A stretch of DNA of 64,000 nt from Bremia lactucae. Lineage: Eukaryota; Oomycota; Peronosporomycetes; Peronosporales; Peronosporaceae. Every line of letters starts with the position of its first letter. The first letter of the stretch is position 1. The notes under the pieces were generated by a model. That model searched no databases. It worked only from the letters and a program-made list of their open reading frames with translations, and had not been told where the DNA came from. Positions 1 through 11,185 of the stretch are shown here, piece after piece. A program made the translations under genes and the position numbers. The stretch is taken from NCBI RefSeq assembly GCF_004359215.1, contig NC_090613.1, forward strand, positions 6,413,036 to 6,477,035, given 5' to 3'.

Positions 1-1720
1 GAATGTTAGACCTGCTTGGCATTCGCTTGATGATGTCGACAGCTGCCCATCCAGAGACAGATGGACAGACCGAGCGCGTCATTCGCATACTCGAGGATAT
101 CTTCCGCGCAGCTACACGGCGTCGTTTACGTCGAGAACTGGCTTCCTGCCCATGGCTGAATTCGCCATGAACAGCGCAAGCCATTCCCAGTGACTCAATG
201 CTGGAGAGAAGCTACAAACGCTCATGAGTCACTGCCCGATGTGAGTACATCGAGCTCTACACACGCAACAAGCCTAGAAGTAGCGCAAGCGCACGTACCA
301 CTCGCGACGAAAGCGGCTCATCCCGACGTCGCGTCGTTGAGTGCCATATCGACGCTCCCTCTGACCAGCAATTTATCACGCACACGATCTGCGCATGGCG
401 TCGTGTCGTGAGAGCTGGCTGCGCCGTCCGCTTGGTGCCCCCCACACGTGAATGCAAAATCCACCAGCGCGACGGAAAGAACAAGCAATACGACACATCA
501 AATTGATGTGATATATTTACTATCGGCGAACAAATGTCAAAAGCGACAATCAAATCGCTTTATCCAGAGACAGTTGCCGCAGTACACGCGCCGCGACACG
601 GGTGCGATTGCCTGATCCAGAAGGTCGGCGAGCACCACACTCGTCCGCTGCACAACGACAGACGGCGAACGTCTCGCTGTCTGGTTCAGGAGGATTCGTT
701 CTCCATCGACAGTCCGTCGCGGGATTCGTGCGTGACTCCATTACAGAGGTATTGGATACACGAAAGGCGTCCGCGGATGCGCACGGGCGTTCACAAACTC
801 TGACGAATACAAGATCGGTGATTAAATGTTATTGTCATCGTCAAACATCAACAGTGCTTCAGTGTCTAACCTCGGCGCGAGCGAATTCGCGCCGCGCTAC
901 ATTGAACCCTTAACTGTACTCGAGAGGAAAGGAGACGCGTACACGCACGACAGCCCGAGCTCGATGCGGCCAAAGCGCTACCATCCTAGCGTTTTACCGT
1001 GTTTCCACAATTCTTCTCAGCAGTCGACCTCACACGGGTCTCGTCGTCGCTCCAGCAGTCGACCTCACACGGGCCTCGTCGTCTCTCCAGCAGTCGTTTT
1101 CGCAAGTGCCGACTATTCCGCCATCGTCGCAGTCAGCGCCGTCGCTTCAGCAGCCGGCGTTGATCAAGCCTACTGACCCGCGTGCTTTGCGTTCTCAAGC
1201 GACATGCGATCCTCAACACTCGGCTCCGCTTGAGCCGGCTGACTCAAATACGACATCGCTGCTGTTGCATCCATGGCCCGCTGGAATCGGACAATCTGCT
1301 GCGTCTGCTGATGCACTAGTTTTCCCTGCAGCTGTGCATGTTGTGCCAACGTCTCCGACGCAACAGCATTACAGAGCGCCAGCTCGTACGTCAGCGCTGC
1401 GTGATCAACCTGGCTCGTCGCATGCTGGGCGATATCAGCGTGATGGTTCTACGCCCTTAGTAGATATCGAGGGTGTGACTCGATGTATTGTCGATGGTCT
1501 TGTCGACCGTCGTACCAGTCATGATGCTGGTCATCGCGGCGATGAACGCTATGCATCAGCTCACTACCGCATGCGTTGACTTTGCCATCCTCCGACATCA
1601 GATACGTGGGAGCCGCGTTCCACACTTGTTGCTGATATTCCGGATCTGAGACAAGCGTACGAGGACGCCCGAGCGGCGGCTCATCCGTATACGCTCGAGC
1701 GGGTGAACGCGATCGGCATT
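1..1720 (+). mobile_element. Ty3/Gypsy chromovirus remnant, family E (3' part of pol)
   Basis: Three pieces of one integrase are readable on the plus strand. At 2-125 is the end of the catalytic core, with the motif HPETDGQTERV that carries the last acidic residue of the DDE triad. At about 872-1000 is the integrase C-terminal module (FAPRYIEPLTVLERKGD). At about 1470-1700 is a chromodomain (IVDGLVDRRTS, then HPPTSDTWEPRSTL) whose first conserved tryptophan codon has become TGA at 1577-1579. Frameshifts separate the pieces, so this is a pseudogene. The 5' part lies outside the window. GC content is higher than in the other families, which suggests a different lineage. Confident as a chromovirus integrase; the right-hand limit is uncertain. 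Confidence 0.8.
1018..1096. repeat. 35-bp tandem repeat, about 2.2 copies
   Basis: CAGCAGTCG begins at 1018, 1053 and 1088, and the intervening 35 bp are nearly identical. The repeat lies in the linker between the integrase C-terminal module and the chromodomain of family E. Confidence 0.85.
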
Positions 1721-1877
1721 GACCTACAATCGGCGCGTTTAGCGGTTGAGTGGGGGCCGCTAGTCGTGGCGGTTGCAGCGGTGGAGCATCCACAGCTCTA
1801 GTCGATCGGGGTCGGCCGCCTGGTAGATACCACGCGGGCGGTGGTGTACTGGACTTGTCGCTTCCACGAGCGATCAA
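1180..1877 (-). pseudogene. antisense ORF (aORF) of family E with coiled-coil-like region
   Basis: On the strand opposite to family E pol, one reading frame runs from 1877 down to about 1180 with a single TAG at 1449-1451. The first 142 codons are proline/arginine rich. After the stop the same frame continues with ADIAQHATSQVDHAALTYEL and LAQHAQLQGKLVHQQTQQI, which has the hydrophobic spacing of a coiled coil. It lies opposite the linker between the integrase C-terminal module and the chromodomain. The same position and character recur in families A, B and C. No function is known. The N-terminus upstream of 1877 was not resolved. It could be a chance open frame in GC-rich DNA, but the recurrence argues against that. 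Confidence 0.55.
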
Positions 1878-1879
1878 CT

Positions 1880-2870
1880 CTCACACGCGTTCGGTCAGCT
1901 AGTTCTCTCGAATCTTCTCGAGCCACTCGGCCGGACTTGGCCGAGCAACCCTAACTCTTCACACTTTTCCACCACTCACGAGAGTGGATGTAGCAGCCGG
2001 CACGATCCGACTGCATGATCCCTCACAGACATCGTGTCGCAATGTGCTCAGTCGGTGTTGGGCATTGCGCGTTCACCGAGTACGAAAGCGTCTTTTCTCG
2101 AAAGAACTATGGACCAAAGATGTTCTGCACCACAAACCAGAAACCTCGACCAAGACTCGTCGAGCCATGCCGTCGTCACGTTGCGGTCTGGCGTAACTGA
2201 TTTTCCTTTGCTTCTACAAGACGTTCTAATAACTAGCAGATAGCGCCGCGGATCGTCGTCGCGTCGACGATCCCACTGCAGTCGTCCACGCTGTACGGCG
2301 TGAACGTGCCGACATATCGGTTTCCTGCCACCATGTCTTCAAGTCACGGTGTGGCTGTGTCTTTCAATATTCGTCCATGTCATGCGTCTCGGCTATCATC
2401 GTCGAAGCGAGAAGCAGTGTGAGCGCTTTGAACAACGCAATGTCTCGTCGCACATGCGTAGTTCTCGAAGGCCGAGCACACTGCGAGAGCGCAGTGTGTG
2501 TCCCGCAATTCGTTTTTCCTTGTTTTGTATTTTTTTATTTGACTTTAGTGAAAGTGGTCACTATATTGAGTCGGAGTGTTGTAACGATGTACACAAAATA
2601 CTCATTTAGGTGCGATACTAGATTTGAAATACTGATAGTAAGGATTAATTACAATTTACTATCTAAAGTAGATAGTGGCTGACTATTACGTTTAGGGGGA
2701 TCTAGATATTTTAGGACATCCCTAAAACAAATAAACTATCAGACCGGAAAATACTCGCTGCCACTCATGTCAACACTCGAGTGTCTCCCTTCCACGCTTC
2801 TCATCAGCGACCGTGAAAGTAAATCACTGAGCACAAAAGCCCAGTGGCAGGTAACTCCGTGAAATAATTT
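1880..2870. other. unassigned stretch, probably retroelement debris
   Basis: No ORF here has recognisable domains. It follows the family E chromodomain and precedes A1, so it may hold the family E 3' end and its LTR, but I could not define LTR limits. A short perfect hairpin (CACACTGCG, loop AGAG, CGCAGTGTG) lies at 2477-2498. The DNA becomes AT-rich after about 2510. Confidence 0.4.
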
Positions 2871-2879
2871 CAGATCAAG

Positions 2880-4330
2880 ATTTCCCGTCTCACGACGGAG
2901 TTTTGCAATCCGTGTTCAAATGACTTGGATCACGGTTGAAAATGTCAGCAATTGATGATCCTGAAGGACATTATCAGACAGAAGATGCAAATCGTTTTCT
3001 CGAAGAAATACTTCGCGATAACTCCACTCGTTTACTAGTAAAAGCGAGCTTTTGCCGATGGCGAGTTTTGCCATCAACAAATCAGTGCATGCTTCCGCAA
3101 TGCATAAAGCGTTTTTCGTGAATGGCTTATGCCATCCACCTTGTTTGGGAGTGGGAGGGGACTCGCTCGAAAAAACAACAATCATGCTCTTGCTCACCGC
3201 ACATTGACTCTACGATCAATGCGAAGGACACCAATGTTGAATCAATCAAAATTGAAGGGGACAAACTGAACGATAGCAAAAAGGCTATTACTGACTTTTA
3301 TAACGATGCTGAGAAGACTCTGAATCGAGAACAATATTATGAGTGCGAACAATAATGCTCACTGATGAGAAAAATGACATCTAAGCAGTGCGCTTAGGTC
3401 ACACTGAAGACAAAAATAAAGCCGAGTCATCGGATGAGCTAGAGAAGCAGTGGTCCAGGCTGAACGGATTCCATCGCTGATGCATGGAGTGACAGAAATA
3501 GGATTTGACAAAAATGGAAAGCAAACGTTCTTTCATTTATTGCCGATGATCAAGTCATACTGGCTACGGTAAATCCACCAAAACATGAAGTTACGAATGT
3601 GGTCAGTAATAAATAACTAGTCAGGTATATAAGCTTATTTCGTGTACTGCACCGCCAAGGCAATGCGTACACGATCGAGCTGCCGCATAGGACGCGTACG
3701 CATCCAACAGTTTTTGTCGGGCGTATCCGCCCGTACCAACAGTACGAGGCTTCTTCCGATTCTGAATCACTTCGGAATGGTCTAAGGCGTCTGCCAAGGC
3801 CTGATGGTTTCAAGCTAAAGCATGATATTGCTGGGGTAAAGTATGGTTCTCACAAACCAGACATTCCACTTCACCTTCAAATATGAGATCTTTTGACGAG
3901 CTGTCACCAGCTTGTTTTGAAGGTTATGATATTTACATTCTTTCGCCAGGTGATCAGTCGCATCTTGCGCACATTTTTTCAACTGGTCTGGGGAAATATA
4001 ATCGACCGTCATCGCTAACTCGCGGCGACGGGATCGCTCGTAATCAATGTCCTCCCGTGAAATCTTGAAGAATGCGATCCAAGTCACGATGTTGACTCGG
4101 GATCGGCGAACTGGGTGTACTCGAGTTTCCTTCCCCCTCCACATCCATTGACGGATTCGAGTAATGTAAAGCGTTTCCTTGCTGAACGTTTATCGAACCA
4201 CCGTGAGGTGAAAGGAGTTCGAACGAGTTATATGTTTCGTTGGCCAGGGTATCCACCCTCACATGATAATTGAGATCCTAGTTCCCAACTGATGGTGGAC
4301 GTTCCGGGTTTTTGTCCAACAGTACGACAA
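2880..4330 (+). pseudogene. A1 integrase core end, C-terminal module and chromodomain
   Basis: At 2942 the sequence reads MSAIDDPEGHYQTEDANRFL, a degraded form of the A2 motif MSTSDHPEINGQTERINRFL; the catalytic glutamate is part of the altered QTED. At 3640-3740 the C-terminal module is recognisable (NAYTIELPHRTRTHPT). At 4225-4330 the chromodomain survives in pieces (RWPGYPPSHDN, then SSQLMVDVPG). Several frameshifts and stops make it non-functional. Confidence 0.7.
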
Positions 4331-4870
4331 GACACATCCTCATCGACGAGGAATTCATCAGAGAACGAGCGCTCCGCGCACGTTAAAGGATTGGAGGTTC
4401 TCAATCCCTTCGCGCATCTCACAAGAGATGAGCGTTCTCCAGTGGGGATCTATAAGGCATTTTACCCCCTTAAGGACATGACCTGCACCCATATAGCAAC
4501 ATGGACATGAGTTCCCTCACGAGAATCAATGTATCACTGCCTCTCTAGGCAATCAAAGCAACTTAGAACTTGCACCTACGACGGCTCGTTTTTCGAACCG
4601 CTCACGGAAAGCATCAAGTTTGCCAAGCCAGACGTCGCGGCCTATATTCTGCACATTCTGTTCAAATGTTTAGAAAAAAGGAAAGATATACTTTGCCCGC
4701 TTACAAGTGTACCACGGTTGCCGGAAAAACATCGATAAAGAATTCTGTTTTGTCATCAACAGGCTTTTGAAGGCTGGATTAGTCCAACAGCGGAATATGG
4801 TACCGATCGTTGGTCATAAGATGACGCCGACCCGGCGCAGTCACCTTGGGAGTAGCAGGTGACTTATACC
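3815..4870 (-). pseudogene. A1 antisense ORF (aORF), C-terminal part
   Basis: On the minus strand, frames open over 3815-4144, 4044-4262 and 4228-4422 together encode the antisense ORF of A1. The last part has heptad-like spacing (DQLKKCAQDATDHLAKECKY). It lies opposite the linker between the integrase C-terminal module and the chromodomain. The upstream part (4870 to about 4430) aligns by eye with the A2 antisense ORF region near 28.7-28.9 kb. It is cut at 4870 by B1 and its start lies beyond B1 at 11186-11406. Confidence 0.55.
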
Positions 4871-5341
4871 TGTAGCAGAGCCACCTTGCTCGTCAAGTCA
4901 GAGGAACTTATTGACTGAAAGAGTCTTTAAGTTCTATAGAACTAATAGGTTTAGCAAATCAGGGTAGCTTAGTGAATCCTAGTTCAAGGGATTCAGGGGT
5001 TCGTAGAACCAAGTTGCAACTAGTTCCCGAGAGTATGTCCTTCAAAAGACTTCTGTCTCTCGCAGAAAAATGCGCGAGCCTTCAAAAAACACTACACGCT
5101 TCAAGATCTAAAGGGAAACTAAAGACTATACTATTTTTTAAATTTAAAACCCTACCCTAGCTGAATTTAAATAGATTTCGGCCGCCAGATTTATATCTGG
5201 CGGTTAAACATATGTTACCCATAATAAATGATGTTTTTGGAATTTTGCGATTAACTATTCAAAAAAGAATTAAAGGGTGTTTTAACCATAAAGTAAACGT
5301 ACTATAACAACGATTTACCGACCGAAGTGTGCCCCATTACA
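4871..5341 (-). repeat. family B LTR (3' LTR of B1)
   Basis: On the plus strand it runs TGTAGCAGAGC...CCCATTACA. It aligns along its length with the LTRs at 10752-11185, 18055-18539 and 24462-24947. An internal inverted repeat CGCCAGATTTATATCTGGCG (near 5184-5203) is conserved in all copies and may be a regulatory or RNA hairpin. Confidence 0.85.
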
Positions 5342-5450
5342 CTTACGGATCAGACTGTTGACACCTAGTGACAATATTCGCATCATTTCCTCATTGAGGT
5401 TGGAATATAAATAGCTAACCATTTAGTTGTGTTTTGCATTACTTTGTCTA

Positions 5451-6667
5451 ATGACACCTAAGCGTGAGTCACAGACTCTTGGCGCCTTCCTCGGCGATAA
5501 GGAAATGGTGAACTATAAAAGTCACACACCATTGGGGGATGAAGAAAAAGAGCGTCTCTTCTACACCCCTCCTCGCGTTGACGAACGTCGGCGGCTCCCG
5601 AATCAGTTTCCAGAACGTGGTGCCGCAAACATTTTAGCTCCATTTCCCAGGACACTGGACTCTGAGTCCAACTTTATCACGAACCCGCTTTATGAAGAGC
5701 AACAGCAGGCAATCTTCATGGAGGGACTAGCTCGTCGTCGAGCTACAGAGACCTTGTGAAAGCAAAAGCTCACTGTGCATATCGATTTATGACGAAGAGC
5801 GCCTCACAGAGGTTACGGGTCTCAGCTTGGCCATCTGGACTTCCGGATCCAAGGCGAGGGCGTTAGAGGACTCGCTGCTTTTGATGCTCTTCATGAGCGA
5901 TACCTTACGCCAAAAATAATGCCGTGAGGTCAGTATTTGACGCGTTCGCCTGATCAGGCCCGTGGGATTTCGGTGACTTCAAGGAGGGAAATCCCGATCA
6001 TCTGGTCTATTAAAGAGTCTGCAGATGTGGCTGAGATTCGTTTGGAACGGAAGCTACGCTTTGATTTCGCTAAGCTTAAGGCCAAAAGCCAGCAACGTCC
6101 GGCGTGTATGCCTTAAAACGAGGGTAAGTCTAGCCAGCACTCCAGTGCTTTGGTTACACGCACAACCGCCGCACTGAGGCTATAGATCCATTTATTATCA
6201 TCTTTTTGGTGAAAAGCGTCGTTTGAATCATGTTGACCTGATCGCGGCGCTCGAAACGACAACGGCGCACGGGACATCTTGCCGAATTGAACTCCAATAA
6301 TTTTTTCCAAGAGGGGTACCCAAGTTACTTCACCAGATACTGGTATTAGCCCTTGCGACGACGTCACTTCACAAACTTGTCCACATGAAACTAAAGGTTC
6401 CCTCGTCATCGAGCAACGCGGGAGGGGGCCCAAATCGTGGTGGAAGTTTTCAATGCTCTAAAGAACGAGTTGCAACTTCTTCGTGAGGGCTTTGCTCGGA
6501 TTGAGGGTTCCTTTGACGCGGTCCAAAATTGTCTCTTAACGTTGTCAACAACCTTGTTTACAGGGCCAGCTGGAAATCCTGGTGAGGATGCAGCAATCTG
6601 CGGCATGTCCGCCTGTCTCGGCGCACGCAACTCCAAGTCCACGTGGGAAATGTTCCGTATGGCTTAA
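5451..6667 (+). pseudogene. B1 antisense ORF (aORF)
   Basis: It runs against the B1 pol direction. It starts at ATG 5451 (MTPKRESQTLGAFLGD), 110 bp from the 3' LTR, and is open to 5759. Interrupted frames then continue (FDALHERYLTPKI near 5880-5920) to an ORF at 6437-6667 that begins MVEVFNALKNELQLLREGFA. This last segment has coiled-coil spacing and lies opposite the integrase C-terminus (6558-6779, minus). The B2 copy at 16610-17950 has the same order, including ALQEQYLTPK and EASDALKHEVQLLRDILARV. Function unknown. A displaced host gene is unlikely because the same gene recurs at the same position in other copies. Confidence 0.65.
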
Positions 6668-8665
6668 GCAAGCCGACGTTGAGCACTTGGCTTGTACGCA
6701 GCTTGCTAGGAAGGTCTAGCGTATAAGTTACGCTCTTGTTGGCCATGACCGTAAATGGTCCAATAAAGCGCGGACACAATTAGGTCTTGAATACCGCGGA
6801 AATCAAGTTTGCAGGTAGGTTCTTAGCGTTTAACAAAACTCGATCTCCGACCGAATAAGAATTAATACAACTTCTGCCTGTAGCGCCAGCTTGCTCTTCC
6901 TGTTTGTCTTGGCTATCAGCCATCGTACCACGGTCATGGCTTAAGGCAGTAAATCGCGTCGCGAGAAACTCGCTTACATGTTTCCGAACGGTTATGGGGC
7001 TTATATCAGCAAGAATATTAGCTAATTCTCACGTCATGGTCGTTAAATGAGAGATCTCATAATCTGGCCTGCGTGATAAAGCATCAGCCAAAGTATTTCG
7101 CTTGCCAGGCTTATATTTCACCTCGAAATAGTATTCGGCGACTAAGTTGCAGTGCGTAAAGACGAGTGATCTGTATGTATTACAAACGGCTTAAAGCCTA
7201 GCAGATGAACTCTGAATTTGACTCGAGCATACTTTATTGCAATAACTCTTCGTCATGAACTGGGTGGTTCTTTTCCGCAGCTTTAAGCTGCTAGACTCGA
7301 ACGCAATTACACGTTCACGCCCAGCATCATCTGTTTGTAACAGAGCACTGCAAATAACAAAGTCCGATGCGTCACAGAGGAACTAAAAGGCCAATTTGGA
7401 TTTGGCAGAGCCAGATTCGGGGCATTCATAAGACTATCCTTAACTGCTTGAAAACATCATTCTCGGTGCTACTCCAGCACCAATCAGTTTCGTTTTTAAG
7501 GAGATAAGCTAATGGCTTAGCCATATCATTCTCGCCATATTTGTGTAAGTAGATGGCGAGACCTAACCCACGCAGATCCTTTTGGTTTTTAAGAATCGGC
7601 CAATCAGCTATGGCTTTTACCTTAGCGGGATCCGCTTCAAGGCCTCGCATCCAAATGAAGCATCCAAGAAGATAATTTCTTCTGCGCCACAAATGCATTA
7701 GATGCAATGGCATACAATTAATTTGTGCGCATACACTCGAGCGCTGCTCACAAATGGTCCATGTGGTTTTCCACATCCGTCTGGCCCTGTTCCGCACGAC
7801 TGTGGACAAATATGTCATCAAACTAAGTCTGTGCATAAAATCGTCTAGTGACGCAGCTGTTCCGATGGAACAGCTGCGTCACTAGACGATTCAATGTTGC
7901 CGGGGCGTTGGAAAGCCCTTGTGGCATAACCAACCACTACCAAAGTATACCGCTTGGGGTGGTAGCCGCGGTAAGCAGGATATCGCTAGCTCGCATGACC
8001 AGTTGGTAATAACCATCGACTAAGTCAAGTGCACTGTACATTGCATCCCATCATATTGTTCTGAAGAGCATCTTTTCTAGGAATGAGAGTTTGTGCTGCT
8101 ACAGTGGCAGCATTAAGCTTATTATAGGCATGTACAATGCGCCATTTACCATTTGGCTCGTTGACACAAAATGTCGGTGTCGAATTGGGAAATTGCTCTC
8201 TTGTACTATTCCATCCTCGTGCTTATACGGAAGAAATCGTCAATGACGTCAAACTGTTCTACTCTGCGCAATAAGTGCAGATTTGGTGTCATCTAGAACA
8301 GCGTCGTCCAGAAGTGACGATGAGTTTAACTCAATCGTTGGTCGAATGACTACCATCTCAGATAAGTGTCCAGCCTTTAAGGCTCGGCTGCACTCATCAA
8401 TAGACATTTCGTCTAGTTCAAAAAGAGCATGTAACGGAGAAATTGCCGCAAGGCTAACTTCTTCCTCAATGTAACCAGTTACACCATTTACAAGCGTGTG
8501 TAATTGCTCACTCGTATCACTTTGTGAGGGTATAAACGCTTCGCGTCTACCCAGTCTTGGAGTGGAGACAATACGCCACATAGAGGCCGGGACATTCACG
8601 TCCTCGGGTTTTCCAGCCTGTATTGGTTCTATACAAGACATGGTGTCTAATTTAACACCCGACAA
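6558..8665 (-). pseudogene. B1 pol: spacer, RT/RNase H, truncated integrase
   Basis: Read on the minus strand: 8665-8249 is an open spacer between protease and RT (GVKLDTMSCIEP, IDECSRALKAGHLSEMVVIR). At about 8200-7420 is RT, with DLVDGYYQL and MPQGLSNAPAT recognisable. The YxDD box reads T-stop-F-D-D (Y codon to TAG), followed by IFVHSRA. At about 7150-7040 is the RNase H end (ADALSRRPDYE). This runs almost directly into the integrase linker and C-terminal module (PRFIGPFTVMANKS, 6780-6558), so the zinc finger and DDE core are gone. A perfect snapback palindrome (7839-7891) sits just before the YxDD box. Confidence 0.75.
7839..7891. repeat. perfect 25-bp snapback palindrome in B1 RT
   Basis: The arm at 7839-7863 is followed by a 3-nt loop (GAT) and its exact reverse complement at 7867-7891. 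Other family B and A copies have no such inverted copy at this place, so it is a duplication private to B1. Confidence 0.95.
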
Positions 8666-8740
8666 GGAGTTAGGTAACTCAATTTCCTTATCCGGTTAAC
8701 GTTTACGTGTTGCTTCACGTGCATTAGAAGGGTTTGACCC

Positions 8741-8980
8741 AAGATGCCCTGGCGAACCGCCAATAGTGTCCTTAATGACACTCAGTATGGTGCCATTTCG
8801 GCCGACCACACTCGGTGGACTAAGACGTGCCACTCCACGTATCTCAAAGATTTTGCACCCTTATGGTCCTGGCGAACCGCCAATAGTGTCACTACTGACA
8901 CTCAGTATGGTGCCACCTCGGTCGGCCACACTCGGTGGAGTTAGACGTGCCACGCAACGTATATTTGGGATATAGCACCC
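8741..8980. repeat. 120-bp tandem duplication in B1 pol spacer
   Basis: GGCGAACCGC occurs at 8751 and again at 8871, and the 120-bp units are largely identical. The B2 copy (about 21065-21190) has only one unit. The length is a multiple of three, so the duplication would have kept the frame. Confidence 0.9.
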
Positions 8981-9289
8981 TTGATGACTCGGTCTTAAGC
9001 CAACAACAATGCTTTCAGCATTCAGCGAATCGTTATTATAATGAGTATCACTTGACGGAGTACGTGCCGTTCCACTCCCTTTTTCTAAGTCACGCTCCCA
9101 ATTATTGTTTTAACATCGAAGTTTATCAACTCAGACATTCCAATGTCTAACACACTGACAAACTCAGTCAATGATCCCGCCAATAGCGCTATTGTTGCCT
9201 TGCAAAGGTGGGTTCATGACTCTTCAAAACGCTGCAAGGAACATTACGCGTGGAGCCAAAGGAATTAGCCCTCCAATCGATCCACGGCT

Positions 9290-9590
9290 CATGGTGTTCA
9301 AGCCAGGCCATGTCAAGGATGAATCCAAATCAAGGACGAGACAGCGTTCCATGCTGTCAAAATCCAGAAACTTTATGCCTAAGTTCAATCGAACTTTAGG
9401 AAGAGTGACACGATACCCAATCGCTAAGCGAACAGTTAATGTATCACTTTCATGCGCTGTAAGCGCCTCAACGTTATGTTGATTTCCCTGAAGGTAAAGA
9501 CGTCAAGCATAATTGCAAGACGCTCCTGAGTCCATTAAAATTGACCATGGCTTATCAAAGTCGCTTAAGCGACTAAAAGCCAGGATTGTA
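9290..9590 (-). pseudogene. B1 aspartic protease (retropepsin) remnant
   Basis: On the minus strand, codons at 9534-9508 read DSGASCNYA, the active-site D-S/T-G of retropepsins. A Ser/Thr-tolerant protease-like stretch follows downstream. It lies between gag and the pol spacer as expected for Gypsy elements. Frameshifts are present. Confidence 0.65.
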
Positions 9591-9642
9591 CTCACGCCTG
9601 GAGTCATTACACCGAGCTAATTGGGGCTAGGTCCTGTTTAGT

Positions 9643-10691
9643 TTAATCTCCTAGAGGTTTAACAGAGTCTATGTCTTTCCCAGTAGGGCGCTTCGCACCT
9701 ACTGGGTATCGACATTTTCCCGCACCGTGCCAGATTTCTGGTATAGGTCGGAGTTGGTGCTCTTTCCAGCTTTCCGCGTATTTCGTAGGGGACAAGCCGG
9801 ACGTAAGGTTTCCGTGCATCCGCACATAAACATCTACGGATGTTTGATGCTGTTCAACAGCTTGGAGTGCTTCTTTTCCCTCCTCAGCGAGGTTTAGATC
9901 TATGAGTTCTGGTCTAGCCGATACCGAAGTGCTCAAAGAGCTTGTACGGTAAACAGGCGTGCCAAAATGAGCGGGCCTAATGTCGAATTTAGCACATAGC
10001 GCTATGGCAACTGCCTCCTCGAAACTAGCACGATGGAAATGAAATGATACCGTTCTGGCAACTTCTCATTGAGACCCCCATGAAAACCGTTACGACAATT
10101 GCTTCTTGCACCAGGTCTAAGATGCAAAGAGAGTTCTCCATTCCTGGGCATAGTTTCCTAGGCATTGTTTACCCTGACGAGTCGCTATTAGCCGTGATCG
10201 CATACGAGAAGCCTGATCAGGCGATGCAAACATGCAAGTCATTTGCTGTTTTAGCAAAACCCATGAGGGAAAAGTGACGTTTATCGACGTGCTGCACGAG
10301 AGTGCCCATGCCATGGCTCGACCTTCGAGCTTGGAAATGGTTATGGCCACTTTTTTCGTTCTGTTAGGAATAGGGCCGGATCTATGGAAGGCTTTATCGG
10401 CTTGATTAAAAAAGAAGGTTTTCTCCCTCTTTACCCTCAAATGTCCAAAGAAGGGCGGGGCTTGGGCTCTAGATGAGGTACCGAAATGTACGTAGTTGGT
10501 ATAGATGCCGTCAAGTGGTTCTGTACCTGTCCGAGAAGACAGAATTCGTATTGCATAAAGGCTTCAAGCCTTGCATCCAGAATCTCTGGTCCCTGTGACA
10601 TGATCATTTTAATATGTTGTAGCCCAAACAAGGTTTTGCGATTCTTAAATGCTGCGCGTTTCGTCTGTGAAATGTCTGGAAACGTTTCCAT
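9643..10691 (-). pseudogene. B1 gag
   Basis: Gag starts at ATG 10691 (METFPDISQTKRAAFKN) and continues through LEAFMQYEFCLLGQVQNHL. A second open segment at 10440-10117 has a capsid-like helical sequence (ISKLEGRAMAWALSCSTS and LIATRQGK). The tail at 9936-9643 covers the region of the nucleocapsid zinc knuckle, whose cysteines are lost here but kept in B2 (MCGSTNHLRPACP). A frame change near 10437 breaks it. Gag is at the 5' end next to the primer-binding site, which separates it from the antisense ORF at the other end. Confidence 0.7.
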
Positions 10692-10751
10692 TTCAGCAGA
10701 GGCTTAGTTTAATAAAGACTCAGGCGTAGATTTACTACGATTGCTACCAGG

Positions 10752-11185
10752 TGTAGCGGAGCTCACTTAGTTTTATAGAACTAGTAGATTTAACAACTCA
10801 GGGAGTCGTACAAGCTAGTTTACCTCGGTGAATCTTTATTCAAGGGATTCTAGGGTTTATTAACCAAATGGGAACTAGTGCCCGAGAGTATGTATCTTAG
10901 AAAGTCTTCTGTCTCTCACAGATCGGCGCGCAACTCTTAGGAAGGCACTAGACGCTTTAAGATTAAATTGGGAAATGAACTTTATTCCATTATATAAACC
11001 TAATACCTTATCCTAGCTAAAATTAAATAGATTTCGACCGCCAGATTTAGATCTGGCGCTACCACATATGATACCCATAATGAATGAATTTAAGTGATTA
11101 ACTATTTAAAACAAATAAAAGGGTACTTTCCCTTTTAATTAAATCTACCGCAGCAACAACACCAGATGAAGTGAGCCCCATTGCA
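10752..11185 (-). repeat. family B LTR (5' LTR of B1) with adjacent PBS
   Basis: On the plus strand it begins TGTAGCGGAGC and ends CATTGCA. Just outside, reading minus from 10749, is TGGTAGCAATCG, in the position of a tRNA primer-binding site. Families A and B2 have TGGTAGCAC at the same place. The leader between LTR and gag is about 60 nt. Confidence 0.8.

Larger units (their letters stand above)
2877..4870 (+). mobile_element. family A chromovirus A1, left part (split by B1)
   Basis: This is a decayed copy of the 3' third of the element best seen at 26.5-29.4 kb. It holds the end of the integrase core, the integrase C-terminal module, the chromodomain and the antisense ORF. It stops at 4870, exactly where the 3' LTR of B1 begins. 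It resumes at 11186 with the antisense ORF N-terminus and a 3' LTR at 11451-11940. A1 was therefore the target of the B1 insertion. The 5' part (gag to RNase H) is missing on the left. Confidence 0.75.
4871..11185 (-). mobile_element. Ty3/Gypsy family B element B1, LTR to LTR
   Basis: B1 is a near-complete LTR element on the minus strand, with direct LTRs at 4871-5341 and 10752-11185. Reading leftwards from 10752 it has a primer-binding site, gag, protease, a spacer, reverse transcriptase/RNase H, an integrase remnant and an opposite-strand ORF before the 3' LTR. The flanking 5 bp are ATACC on the left and GTACC on the right, a likely decayed target site duplication. The DDE integrase core has been deleted: the RNase H end (near 7040-7150) runs almost directly into the integrase linker (near 7030). 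B1 is therefore non-autonomous. It interrupts the antisense ORF of A1. Confidence 0.85.
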
